Shown here in pieces: positions 26,132 to 34,819 of a stretch of DNA of 64,000 nt (the first letter of the stretch is position 1; each line of letters starts with the position of its first letter). The translations under genes were made by a program, and so were the position numbers. Source of the DNA: JACKBK01 sp963707275 (GTDB taxonomy: Bacteria > Chloroflexota > Anaerolineae > JAAEKA01); contig CAVPPH010000001.1 in NCBI GenBank assembly GCA_963707275.1, forward strand, positions 310,001-374,000. Direction: 5' to 3'. Below the pieces are notes generated by a model that was given only the letters and a program-made list of their open reading frames with translations, did no database searches and was not told the DNA's origin.

Positions 26132-29100
26132 CCGGACAAGCGGCCAGGGCATCCCCCTGGGTTTCATCGTGGCCGTGAACAACGAATACGATGAGCAGTT
26201 CGGTCTCACGACGGTGGATGGGGAGCCGGTGCAGATGGAGGACCTGCGCACGGGTGTGGGGAACATCTTTGCCCAAGCCAGCAACCTCTTTTCCTGGGCC
26301 GACAGCATCGGCATCAACGTGGAAAGCGTGGCCGCCGGCGTGGCCCAGGCCGGCGCGCTGATCACCCAGGGTCAGGCACAACTGGGCGAACCCACTCGGC
26401 CCTTGACTGAGACCCTGGACCTCCCGGCGCCGGGCACTGGCCAGCCGGATCTGGCCGCACTGGGCAGCGCGTTGTCGACGGGCAACCTCGACCTGACCGC
26501 GGCGGGCGAGGCGTTGGGCATCGACACGAGCGCGATCCTCAGCGCCGTTAACCTGAACACCCTGGGCACGGAGATCGACCGGGTACTCGAACAGGTGGGG
26601 CTGGAACTGCGCCAGGGGGATGTCTACCTCAACAGACTGGGCGCGGAGCAGCTCAACGCTCAGCCGGGAGATGTGCTGGACGTCTTTATCGGCCCCATCC
26701 CCGTGCCTTTCCGGGTGCGAGCCATTGTGGAGCAGGCCGGCCCCCTGGGTGCGCTCAAGCCGGTGGTCATGCTGCGGCTGGATGAAGCCCAGGAACTGCT
26801 CTTCATGCCGGGGCGGGTGAACAATGTGCTCGTCTCCAACACCGGGGATGCCTACACGGGCATGGAAAACACGGCTGACGCGGCCCGGCAACTGAGAGCG
26901 CTGGCACTGAACGAGGACGCTCTGACAGAGTTGGTCGCCCTGCTCCGGGAACCGGACGTACTGGCTACCATCAAGGCTGGCGCGGACGGCTCCGCCCCGT
27001 CCACGATGAGCCAAGAGGGACAGGACATGGCCGACTTCATGGCCTTCTTCGGCGCGGGGAAGGGCAACGTGGCTCTGGCCGAGCGCACGCCCCTCCTGGT
27101 CGCGGAACTGGCGGGACCTGGCATCTCCCAGGAACTGCGCGTGATCCTGGCCCAGCCGGACATGCAGAATTGGCTGCGGAGACTGCCCCTCGCCGGTGAG
27201 ACCGGGGATCGGTTGGACGAGATCCTGGGCCGGATCAGCGATCTGGAAGTGCTGGATGTGCTGAGCAAGAACACGGTGGTCGCGGCGGCAGGGATCGGCG
27301 GCAGGGTGTTTACCACGGTCTTCACCATCTTTGGCATCTTCTCCATATTCGCCGGCGTGCTTCTGATCTTTCTGATCTTCGTCATGTTGGCAGCGGAGAG
27401 GCGTAGCGAGATGGGGATGGCCCGAGCCATCGGTATGCAGCGGGGCCACCTGGTGCAGATGTTCGTCTCTGAGGGCATGATCTACGATCTGGTGGCTGCT
27501 GCTCTGGGCGTCGTACTGGGGCTGGCCATCTCGTACGCCATGATCGGCTTTCTGGGCGGCATCTTCAACACGGCGGCCCAGCAGATCAGCAGCGAACTAT
27601 CCAGCAGCCTCTTCACCTTTCGCTTCAACGTCGCCCCCACGTCAGTGGTGATCGCCTACACCCTGGGCGTGCTCCTGACCTTTGCCGTAGTCACCGTCTC
27701 CTCCTGGCGGGTCAGTCGCCTGAACATCGTCTCGGCTATCCAGGACACGCCGGAACCGGACGGGGGCGAGCGGAGCACGGGTAAGCGGATCGGGCGGCTG
27801 ATCACCGGCCCGCTGACCGTGGCCGTGGGCGTATGGCTCTACTTCGGCGTGGCGGGCGGAGGGTCGGGCGTCCTCCTGTTGATCGCGCTCTCCATGGTGC
27901 TGGTCGGCGGGCTGCTGAGCGTGAGCTGGGCGCTCTCGGCGACGTCCATGCGCACGGAACGCAGGCGACGGCTGGTCTATTCAGTCATGGGCCTGGGTTT
28001 CGTGCTCATTTGGGGGCTGCCCTGGGAGACCTTGATGCCCGGCAGGGGCTTTGGCTTGCTGCAGCAGGATCCTCGATGGACAGTCCTCTCGCTTGTGGTC
28101 AAGGGTCCGGCGCTGATCCTGGGCGGTATCCTGGTCATCATGTTCAGCGCGGACATCCTGCTGCAAGCGGTGAGCCGGGTGCTGGGCGGCATCGGCCCGC
28201 TGACACCCGTGCTCAAGACCGCCATCGCCTATCCACTGACCAGTCGCTTCCGCACCGGCGTGGCCATGGTCATGTTCGCCATGATCATCACCACGGTGGT
28301 GCTCATGGCCGTGGTGATCCAGGCCACGGAAAGCGTCATCGCGCCGGACGCCAAGGGCAGCGCCGGCTTTGATATCAGAACGTCGTTTGGCCTGCTCAGC
28401 TTCTTTGACCGGGTGACGGATCTGGAAGCGGAATTGGCCGGGATGAAGGACTTTCCCCACGAAGATGTGGCCGCAGTGGGGGCCATTGTCAACCCCATGG
28501 TGGACGTGCGCCAGGCCGGCCCCGGCACGCCCGGGAAGTGGCATACTCTTACACTGACGGGCATGGACGAACGCTTCATGGCCCAGGCCCGGGAGATCTA
28601 CACCTTCCAGCAGCGAGCGGAGGGGTTCGAGAACGACGCCGCGGTCTGGCAGGCACTGCAGGAACGGGACGACGTGGCCATCGTCACCCCGTTCCTGGTA
28701 GCCAATCCCGACAGCAGCTACGAAAGCTCTGGCGGCGGCGGTGGCAACGACTTGATGGCCACTATCGGCGGGCTCGCCGAGGAGGACGGTTCTCAGGATG
28801 ACGCGCAGGCCACACAGGATGAGTTCAACTTCCGGCTGGCCGGCTTCACTCGGGCGGATGATCTGCCGGAGGTGTGGCTGGACCTGCGGGACGAGTCGGG
28901 CCGGCAGGTGCGCATCCACCGGGTGCAGGTGATCGGCGTGCTGTCGGACATCACCACGGTCAGCATGAACTCGGTTCACGTCAACAGCCGAGCCATCGCC
29001 GCCGTCACCGGCGAGGACGTGAAGCCGGACACCTTCTTCATCAAGGTGACCGAGGGCGCGAATGTGCGGGAAGTAGCCCAGGAGGTGGAGCGGGCCTTCC

Positions 29101-29570
29101 TGAGCTCCGCTCTGGACGCCACGGTCATCGCGGACAGCGCCGCCCAAGGCCAGGCACTGACCCGGGGCATCCTGCAACTGTTCCAGGGGTTCCTGGCCCT
29201 CGGGCTGCTTGTGGGCATCGCCGCCCTGGGCGTGATCAGCGCCCGCACGGTGGTGGAGCGACGGCAGCAGGTGGGCATGCTGCGGGCCATCGGCTACCAG
29301 CCTGAAATGGTCGCGCTCTCCTTTGTGCTGGAGGCCAGCTTCATCGCCCTGGTGGGCATCGGCCTGGGCACCGCTGCGGGCATCCTGATGGGACAGGCCA
29401 TCATCGGCCAACTGTTCAGCGTCATCACGGCTGGGCGCACCCTGGCCGTGCCGTGGAGCCAGATCGGGATCATCGTCCTGGCCGCGTACCTTTTCTCGCT
29501 GCTTACCACCATCCTGCCCGCGGTACAGGCCTCGCGCATCTATCCGGCGGACGCGCTACGCTACGAGTAG
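25905..29570 (+). CDS. FtsX-family ABC permease, large segment
   Basis: From about 25985 this frame gives the remainder of a permease of about 1,331 residues, roughly twice to three times a normal MacB. It has a large extracytoplasmic domain, a first FtsX core near residue 450 (LAAERRSEMGMARAIGMQRG), a central set of helices, a second large periplasmic-type domain, and a second FtsX core at the end (VVERRQQVGMLRAIGYQPEM) finishing with PADALRYE. Two FtsX units in one chain make it a self-dimer-like permease. With the ATPase upstream it should form an exporter or mechanotransmitter; the substrate is unknown. Confidence 0.88.
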   Translation: MPPRGIIQPTPWPAPSCPACWRGTWLSILGLLQKGLPGISEERYAQLRDQAQADPATAALVDGLAPSIAFPTIIRDRTSGQGIPLGFIVAVNNEYDEQFGLTTVDGEPVQMEDLRTGVGNIFAQASNLFSWADSIGINVESVAAGVAQAGALITQGQAQLGEPTRPLTETLDLPAPGTGQPDLAALGSALSTGNLDLTAAGEALGIDTSAILSAVNLNTLGTEIDRVLEQVGLELRQGDVYLNRLGAEQLNAQPGDVLDVFIGPIPVPFRVRAIVEQAGPLGALKPVVMLRLDEAQELLFMPGRVNNVLVSNTGDAYTGMENTADAARQLRALALNEDALTELVALLREPDVLATIKAGADGSAPSTMSQEGQDMADFMAFFGAGKGNVALAERTPLLVAELAGPGISQELRVILAQPDMQNWLRRLPLAGETGDRLDEILGRISDLEVLDVLSKNTVVAAAGIGGRVFTTVFTIFGIFSIFAGVLLIFLIFVMLAAERRSEMGMARAIGMQRGHLVQMFVSEGMIYDLVAAALGVVLGLAISYAMIGFLGGIFNTAAQQISSELSSSLFTFRFNVAPTSVVIAYTLGVLLTFAVVTVSSWRVSRLNIVSAIQDTPEPDGGERSTGKRIGRLITGPLTVAVGVWLYFGVAGGGSGVLLLIALSMVLVGGLLSVSWALSATSMRTERRRRLVYSVMGLGFVLIWGLPWETLMPGRGFGLLQQDPRWTVLSLVVKGPALILGGILVIMFSADILLQAVSRVLGGIGPLTPVLKTAIAYPLTSRFRTGVAMVMFAMIITTVVLMAVVIQATESVIAPDAKGSAGFDIRTSFGLLSFFDRVTDLEAELAGMKDFPHEDVAAVGAIVNPMVDVRQAGPGTPGKWHTLTLTGMDERFMAQAREIYTFQQRAEGFENDAAVWQALQERDDVAIVTPFLVANPDSSYESSGGGGGNDLMATIGGLAEEDGSQDDAQATQDEFNFRLAGFTRADDLPEVWLDLRDESGRQVRIHRVQVIGVLSDITTVSMNSVHVNSRAIAAVTGEDVKPDTFFIKVTEGANVREVAQEVERAFLSSALDATVIADSAAQGQALTRGILQLFQGFLALGLLVGIAALGVISARTVVERRQQVGMLRAIGYQPEMVALSFVLEASFIALVGIGLGTAAGILMGQAIIGQLFSVITAGRTLAVPWSQIGIIVLAAYLFSLLTTILPAVQASRIYPADALRYE

Positions 29571-29594
29571 GACGGACTTCCTACATGGCGAGGC

Positions 29595-29632
29595 AAGGCT
29601 TCCCGGCCCGTATGGGCAGGTCGGGAAGCCTT
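29595..29632 (+). terminator. Hairpin after the permease gene
   Basis: AAGGCTTCCCG (29595-29605) pairs perfectly with CGGGAAGCCTT (29622-29632). No T run follows, so it may act as a weak terminator or mRNA-end hairpin. Confidence 0.5.
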
Positions 29633-29667
29633 GAACTGCATGAGTATGAGTTATGGGGTGTGTGATT

Positions 29668-29680
29668 TATAATTGGTGTA
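29668..29680 (+). promoter_or_regulatory. Leaderless-type promoter of second LuxR gene
   Basis: TATAAT at 29668-29673 ends 6 bases before the ATG at 29680. The block GGTGTGTGAT-T-TATAATTG is shared with the first LuxR gene. No ribosome site exists in the short interval. Confidence 0.55.
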
Positions 29681-32337
29681 TGTCGACGCCAGTCTTAGCC
29701 ACCAAACTTTACATCCCCCTACCTCGGCCCAAAGTTGTCCTCCGTCCCCACCTCATTGAGCGGCTGAACGAGGGTCTGCACCGCAAATTGACCCTTATCT
29801 CTGCCCCCGCCGGCTTTGGTAAAACCACGCTGGTTAGCGAGTGGGTCGCCGGTTGCGAGCGACCGGCCGCCTGGCTGTCACTGGACGAAGGGGATAACGC
29901 GCCCGCACGCTTTCTGACTTACCTCGTGGCAGCTTTGCGGACGATTGAGGCGAATATTGGAGAAGGGATGGTGGATGTGCTCCAAGCCGCTCAACCGCTA
30001 TCCGTCGAATCGATTCTGACAACGCTGCTCAATGAAATCGCCGCCATCCCGGACAATTTCGTCCTCGTCCTTGACGACTACCACGTTCTGGATGCCAAAC
30101 CGGTTGACAATGCCCTCACCTTTCTGCTTGAGCACCTGCCGCCACAGATGCACCTGGTCATTGCCACTCGCGAGGATCCCAATCTTCCCCTGGCCCGGTT
30201 GCGCGCCCGGGGTCAACTGACCGAGCTGCGCGCTGCCGACCTGCGTTTTACCCCCGCCGAAGCCGCCGGATTTCTCAACCAAGTGATGGACCTGAACCTC
30301 TCAGCGGAAGACATCGCCGCATTGGAAACTCGCACCGAAGGCTGGATCGCCGGTCTGCAACTGGCCGCGCTTTCCATGCAGGGACATCCAGACACCACCA
30401 CTTTCATCCAATCTTTCACCGGCAGCCACCATTTTGTGCTGGACTATCTGGTTGAAGAAGTGCTGCAACAGCAATCCGAGAGCGTCCAGACTTTCTTGCT
30501 GCGCACATCCATCCTCGACCGGCTGTGCGGTCCCCTGTGTGATGCCATTCTCCTCGCCCCCTCTGCTTCCGGGCAGAAAACCCTGGAATATCTCGAACAT
30601 GCCAACCTCTTCATCGTCCCCTTGGACAACGAGCGGCGCTGGTACCGCTATCACCATCTCTTTGCTGAGTTGTTGCGGCAGCGATTGCAGCAAAGCGCCT
30701 CCTCAGGAAGTGAAGAGGCAAACCTGGCTGAATACCACATTCGTGCCAGCGTATGGTGTGAAGACAATGACTTGATGATCGAAGCATTTCAGCATGCGAC
30801 TGCTGCCAATGATATTGAACGCGCCGAGCGATTAATGGTTGGTGGCAGGATGCCCTTGCACTTTCGCCATGTGGCAACCACTATCCTGAATTGGCTGGAG
30901 GCACTGCCAACATCGGTGATGGATGCCAGACCATGGTTGTGGGTGAGATCTGCCACGACAGCGCTAATATCTGGGCAGGTAATTGGTGTCGACGAGAAAC
31001 TTCACGCGGCTGAGGCTGCTATAGCTGCTACCCTGCAAGGCGCTGAGCCGGACGAAAAGACCCGCGACCTGATCGGACAAATTGCCGCGGTAAGAGCCAC
31101 ACTGGCCTACATCCGATACCAGCCGGAAGCCACGATCATCCAGGCAGGCCGCGCCCTGGAATACTTACACCCCGACAACCTGCTTTTCCGCAGCAGGGCT
31201 ACCTGGTCGCTGGGGTTTGCTTATAAGCTCCAGGGGAAACGTGCCGCGGCCCGCAATGCCTATACCGAAGCCATCAGACAAGCGTCCGGGAATATCTACT
31301 ACACTGTACTGACTTCAACCAGCCTGGGTGAATTACAGGAATCTGAAAACCAACTTTTTCAGGCAGCTGAGACCTATCGGCGCTCCATGCAAATGCTTTG
31401 TGATCAAGGAACGGCATATTCCAGCGAAGAGCATATTGGCCTGGCCCGCATCTACTATGAGTGGAACGAACTGGATACCGCTGAGCAGCATGCGCAGCAG
31501 GGCCTTCAACAGGCGAGGCTGTATGATCGCACAATTGACAGATTCATTGTTTGCGAGGTGTTGCTTGCCCGCCTGAAACTGGCCCGGGGCGATGTGGCTG
31601 GCGCGGTCGCCATGTTAGCGGAGACCGAGCAGTCCGTTCATCAAAATAACTTCGTGCAGCGCCTGCCCGAAGTTGCGGCCGCGCACGTACTGATGCTGCT
31701 TCGCCAAGGCGATGTGGCGGCGGCCGCTCGCCTCGTACAGACTCACGATCTACCCATCAGCCAGGCGCGGGTATTCCTTGCCCGAGGGGATGCACCCAAA
31801 GCGCTGGCTTTGCTTTCGCCATTGCGCCGGCAGATGGAAGCCAAGGGCTGGCAGGATGAACGGCTACGAGTGATGGTGCTCGAGGCGATCGCACTGCACG
31901 TGCACCGCGAAAAGGACAAAGCTGTGCAACTGCTGGGCGAGGCGCTGGCATTGGCAGAGCCGGGCGGCTTCATTCGGCTCTTTGTGGACGAAGGGCAGCC
32001 GATGGCGCTGCTGTTGACTGAGGTGGCTGCTCGCGGGACAATGCCGGACTACACCGCCAAGCTGCTGGCTGCTTTTGCGGTGGATGAGACACCGCCCGCA
32101 GCGGGTGCGGTTCGACCCTCGTCTTCCCCTGTCCAACCTCTGATCGAACCGCTCAGCGAACGCGAGCTGGAGGTGCTGCGGCTCATCGCCCAGGGGCTGT
32201 CGAACCAAGAGATCGGAAAGCAGCTCTTTCTCGCGCTGGACACAGTCAAGGGGCATAACCGCCACATCTTCGACAAACTGCAAGTGCAACGACGCACCGA
32301 AGCCATCGCCCGCGCCCGTGAGCTGGGTCTGTTATAG
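29680..32337 (+). CDS. MalT-like LuxR-family regulator 2
   Basis: An intact paralogue of the regulator at 20236, with 885 residues. Order: STPVLATKLYIPLPRPKVVL, Walker A SAPAGFGKTTLV near residue 42, Walker B FVLVLDDYHVLD, the winged segment LTELRAADLRFTPAEAA, a central alpha-helical repeat region, and the C-terminal LuxR domain starting LSERELEVLRLIAQGLSNQE. The ATG at 29680 fits the leaderless promoter and the paralogue; the ORF is open nine codons further up. A gene block with a DUF6326 protein, another membrane protein and a DUF4386 protein follows, mirroring the first module. Confidence 0.92.
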   Translation: MSTPVLATKLYIPLPRPKVVLRPHLIERLNEGLHRKLTLISAPAGFGKTTLVSEWVAGCERPAAWLSLDEGDNAPARFLTYLVAALRTIEANIGEGMVDVLQAAQPLSVESILTTLLNEIAAIPDNFVLVLDDYHVLDAKPVDNALTFLLEHLPPQMHLVIATREDPNLPLARLRARGQLTELRAADLRFTPAEAAGFLNQVMDLNLSAEDIAALETRTEGWIAGLQLAALSMQGHPDTTTFIQSFTGSHHFVLDYLVEEVLQQQSESVQTFLLRTSILDRLCGPLCDAILLAPSASGQKTLEYLEHANLFIVPLDNERRWYRYHHLFAELLRQRLQQSASSGSEEANLAEYHIRASVWCEDNDLMIEAFQHATAANDIERAERLMVGGRMPLHFRHVATTILNWLEALPTSVMDARPWLWVRSATTALISGQVIGVDEKLHAAEAAIAATLQGAEPDEKTRDLIGQIAAVRATLAYIRYQPEATIIQAGRALEYLHPDNLLFRSRATWSLGFAYKLQGKRAAARNAYTEAIRQASGNIYYTVLTSTSLGELQESENQLFQAAETYRRSMQMLCDQGTAYSSEEHIGLARIYYEWNELDTAEQHAQQGLQQARLYDRTIDRFIVCEVLLARLKLARGDVAGAVAMLAETEQSVHQNNFVQRLPEVAAAHVLMLLRQGDVAAAARLVQTHDLPISQARVFLARGDAPKALALLSPLRRQMEAKGWQDERLRVMVLEAIALHVHREKDKAVQLLGEALALAEPGGFIRLFVDEGQPMALLLTEVAARGTMPDYTAKLLAAFAVDETPPAAGAVRPSSSPVQPLIEPLSERELEVLRLIAQGLSNQEIGKQLFLALDTVKGHNRHIFDKLQVQRRTEAIARARELGLL

Positions 32338-32376
32338 ACTGGGCGCCACTTCCCGCAAGCTGAATTACACCAAAAC

Positions 32377-32431
32377 AACACCTCGACTCACACCAAAGTG
32401 TCTATGCAGTGGGGCTACAGTCTGACATAAT
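32377..32431 (+). promoter_or_regulatory. Conserved regulatory element, copy 2
   Basis: ACACCAAAGTGTCTATGCAG (32390-32409) is followed 16 bases later by a -10-like CATAAT (32426-32431). It repeats the element at 23003-23022, including the preceding AACACCTC. A leader of about 110 bases would follow before the gene at 32547. Confidence 0.5.
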
Positions 32432-32505
32432 AGGGGTGCATAAACAAACGGCAGCGGCGAGGCAGCATCGCCGCACCAGGTCAAACCCATGTCCAAGCCA
32501 TAGGC

Positions 32506-32532
32506 GGCTTGTTTGCGCCAAAATCAATCACA
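32506..32532 (+). promoter_or_regulatory. Conserved leader segment, copy 2
   Basis: GCTTGTTTGCGCCAA and the following ATCAATCACAA repeat the segment at 23414-23441. It stands directly before the ribosome site of the DUF6326 gene. Confidence 0.4.
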
Positions 32533-32546
32533 ACACGGAGACAAAA

Positions 32547-32951
32547 ATGAATACAGGCGTAAAGATCACTGAAAGGATAGACATGAAGGTTCTGCTCTCA
32601 ACATTATGGATCGTTGTCATGATCAATATGTTGAAGGCGGATATTCTTTCACTCTACATCCCCGGGGCATTGGATGAAGTAGCAAGAACTGCTGGTGAGA
32701 CTCCGATCACTCTATTGATGTTGGGTGGCGCAATCATGATGGAAATCTCGATCGCCATGATTCTCCTCGCCCGGGTATTGGCCTATCGAGTGAATCGTTG
32801 GGCAAACATCATCATAGGTTTCATCACGATTGCGTTTGTTGTCGGCGGCGGGGCCTCTTATCCACATTACATATTCATCGCAGCCGTTGAAGTGCTCTGT
32901 CTGCTGCTCATTATCTGGAATGCATGGAGGTGGAATAACCCTGAAGGATAG
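32547..32951 (+). CDS. DUF6326-like small membrane protein
   Basis: The 134-residue protein has four predicted membrane helices. It begins NTGVKITERIDMKVLLSTLW, has a loop LKADILSLYIPGALDEVA, and ends IIWNAWRWNNPEG. The frameshifted copy at 24287 has the same layout and ending. The family name is from memory of similar proteins and the function is unknown. The start at 32547 follows ACGGAGA; a later ATG at 32583 is possible. It is the first gene after LuxR regulator 2 and probably under its control. Confidence 0.75.
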   Translation: MNTGVKITERIDMKVLLSTLWIVVMINMLKADILSLYIPGALDEVARTAGETPITLLMLGGAIMMEISIAMILLARVLAYRVNRWANIIIGFITIAFVVGGGASYPHYIFIAAVEVLCLLLIIWNAWRWNNPEG

Positions 32952-33018
32952 ACCGGCAGATGAACCAGTTGTCAAATCGTCAAATTCGTCCATATCATTC
33001 AAAAAGAGGAGTAAGAAA

Positions 33019-33705
33019 ATGAAAACCTCGCAGAAATTTGGCGGTTTCGCCGCTCTGTACCTGGCAGTCGCCTATCTGATCGGAATGGTGCTCTTTCTCG
33101 TCGTTCTCGACTACCCCAGCATCACCGATCTGGCCCAGAAGGTGACCCTGATCGTCGAGAAGCAGATGGTCTTCTTTGCGACCAACCTGTTGATGTACGT
33201 GTTCTTTGGCATCTTTCTGGTGATCCTGGCTCTGGCGTTGCATGATCGCCTGAAGCCCGACGCGCCGGCGCTGATGCAGGTGGCTACCGTCATCGGCATC
33301 ATCTGGGCAGGCTCGCTGATTGCCAGCGGCATGGTCGCGAATGCCGGGATCGCCCCTGCCGTTGCACTCTTTGCCAAAGACCCAGCGCAGGCTGCGTTGA
33401 CCTGGCAGGGAATCGAAACCGTAGCAAACGGCCTTGGCAACGGCAACGGCGAAATCCTGGGCGGCCTCTGGACACTGCTGGTCAGCCTGGCTGCGCTGCG
33501 GGCTGGCGGGTTGCCCAAGGGCCTGAGTATTCTCGGCTTGCTGGTTGGCGCGGTGGGCATCATCTCCCTGATCCCAGGGTTGACCGAGGTGATGACAGGA
33601 GTTTTTGGCTTGAGTCAAATGATCTGGTTTGGCTGGCTGGGGATTGTGTTGTTGCGGAGCAATCCAGGCAAGATAGCGAAACAACCGGATGCGTTCGTGC
33701 AATAG
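33019..33705 (+). CDS. Multi-pass membrane protein, DUF4386-like
   Basis: The 228-residue protein has about seven hydrophobic helices, starts KTSQKFGGFAALYLAVAYLI and includes LALALHDRLKPDAPALMQVA. The arrangement resembles DUF4386 proteins such as the next gene, but key motifs (RLIPRW, VKGFNP) are absent, so the assignment is tentative. A ribosome site, GAGGAG, lies upstream of the ATG at 33019. It stands between the DUF6326 and DUF4386 genes in an apparent operon with gaps of 67 and 24 bases. The function is unknown. Confidence 0.7.
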   Translation: MKTSQKFGGFAALYLAVAYLIGMVLFLVVLDYPSITDLAQKVTLIVEKQMVFFATNLLMYVFFGIFLVILALALHDRLKPDAPALMQVATVIGIIWAGSLIASGMVANAGIAPAVALFAKDPAQAALTWQGIETVANGLGNGNGEILGGLWTLLVSLAALRAGGLPKGLSILGLLVGAVGIISLIPGLTEVMTGVFGLSQMIWFGWLGIVLLRSNPGKIAKQPDAFVQ

Positions 33706-33729
33706 GGCAAAGGGAAAACGAGTAAGAAG

Positions 33730-34428
33730 ATGAATACATATAGAAAGACCGCGGTAATTGTGGGAGTTCTATACATCATAGGAACGGGTGCGGGCATTCT
33801 AAGCATGGTTGTCACATGGGGCCTTCTGGACGCTCCTGACTACCTCAACAGGCTGGCTTCAGATGCGAGCCAGGCCCAGTTGGCAGCCCTCCTGGTGTTG
33901 GTCATGGGCCTCGCACTTGCCATGGTTCCGGCGATGATGTTTCCAATTCTCAAGAGACAGAATGAGGCCTTGGCTATCGGCTATGTCATCTTCAGAGGAG
34001 CGCTGGAGACATTTACCTATATTGCGTTGGCGATGTGCTGGCTTCTTTTGGTCGCAGTCGCCCGCGAATATGCAGACTCCGCGGCGGCGGCCGCTTCCCA
34101 GTTTTCCAGTCTCGGCAGTCTGTCGGTCAAGGCACAGGATCCAATCGCTGCAGTCACGGACATCGTCTTCAGCCTCGGCGCCCTGATGCTCTACTACCTG
34201 TTTTATCAAACGAGGCTGATTCCGCGCTGGATATCGATCTGGGGGATTGTTGCGGCCGTGGCGTATTTGGTTGGCGGCTTAATGGCCGTGTTCGGCACGA
34301 CCATGGAGGTCCTGTTGTTGCCGATGCTCCCGCAAGAAATGATCATGGCGGTATGGCTGATCGTGAGAGGATTCAATCCATCGGCAATCGCATCTCTGTC
34401 TGCGAAAGGAGCAACGAACGACTGGTGA
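33730..34428 (+). CDS. DUF4386 multi-pass membrane protein (second copy)
   Basis: The 232-residue protein starts NTYRKTAVIVGVLYIIGTGA and contains FYQTRLIPRWISIWGI and EMIMAVWLIVRGFNPSA, matching the DUF4386 protein at 23456. About seven membrane helices are predicted. The function of the family is unknown. It is the last gene of the second LuxR module and is followed about 145 bases later by a strong terminator. The start codon follows a weak AAGAAG site. Confidence 0.88.
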   Translation: MNTYRKTAVIVGVLYIIGTGAGILSMVVTWGLLDAPDYLNRLASDASQAQLAALLVLVMGLALAMVPAMMFPILKRQNEALAIGYVIFRGALETFTYIALAMCWLLLVAVAREYADSAAAAASQFSSLGSLSVKAQDPIAAVTDIVFSLGALMLYYLFYQTRLIPRWISIWGIVAAVAYLVGGLMAVFGTTMEVLLLPMLPQEMIMAVWLIVRGFNPSAIASLSAKGATNDW

Positions 34429-34573
34429 GCGGGTCAATGATTTGCGCCACGGAAGACAGGGAGGTTGTCTGGTTGACCTCGCAAACTGGACCAAGTGCCA
34501 AGTTGATCAAGACGAGTATGTTGAGCACATTAGCTCGTTCCGGTCGGTGAATGCGAGCGGTTGAACTGAGTGC

Positions 34574-34606
34574 AAAGCGCAGGTCGTAGAGTGACCTGCG
34601 CTTTTT
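34574..34606 (+). terminator. Intrinsic terminator closing the second LuxR module
   Basis: AAAGCGCAGGTC (34574-34585) pairs perfectly with GACCTGCGCTTT (34593-34604) and is followed by more Ts. With the next promoter it fills most of the 391-base gap 34429-34819, which also holds a CGGTC-AGA-GACCG hairpin motif at 34767-34785 and no gene. Confidence 0.85.
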
Positions 34607-34618
34607 GTGGTATCTCGG

Positions 34619-34647
34619 TTGACCATCTTAGCCTCTTGTGTTAGTAT
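34619..34647 (+). promoter_or_regulatory. Sigma-70-type promoter for the lipoprotein gene
   Basis: TTGACC (34619-34624) and TAGTAT (34642-34647) are separated by 17 bases. The gene at 34820 would have a leader of about 165 bases. Confidence 0.55.
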
Positions 34648-34819
34648 CGCCTCGCTACGATCTGTTGGTTCCCTGCGAATTCGAGCGTCGTGTCGCGGCA
34701 AGAGAATTACAGGGCGGGCGGCTCCCCGGCCCGCCGGCACCCCGATGGATGAAAACAGCGGGACTCGGTCAGAGACCGGCCCAAGCAGGCTAGTTGCAAA
34801 GCAACAACAGGAGTGAATT

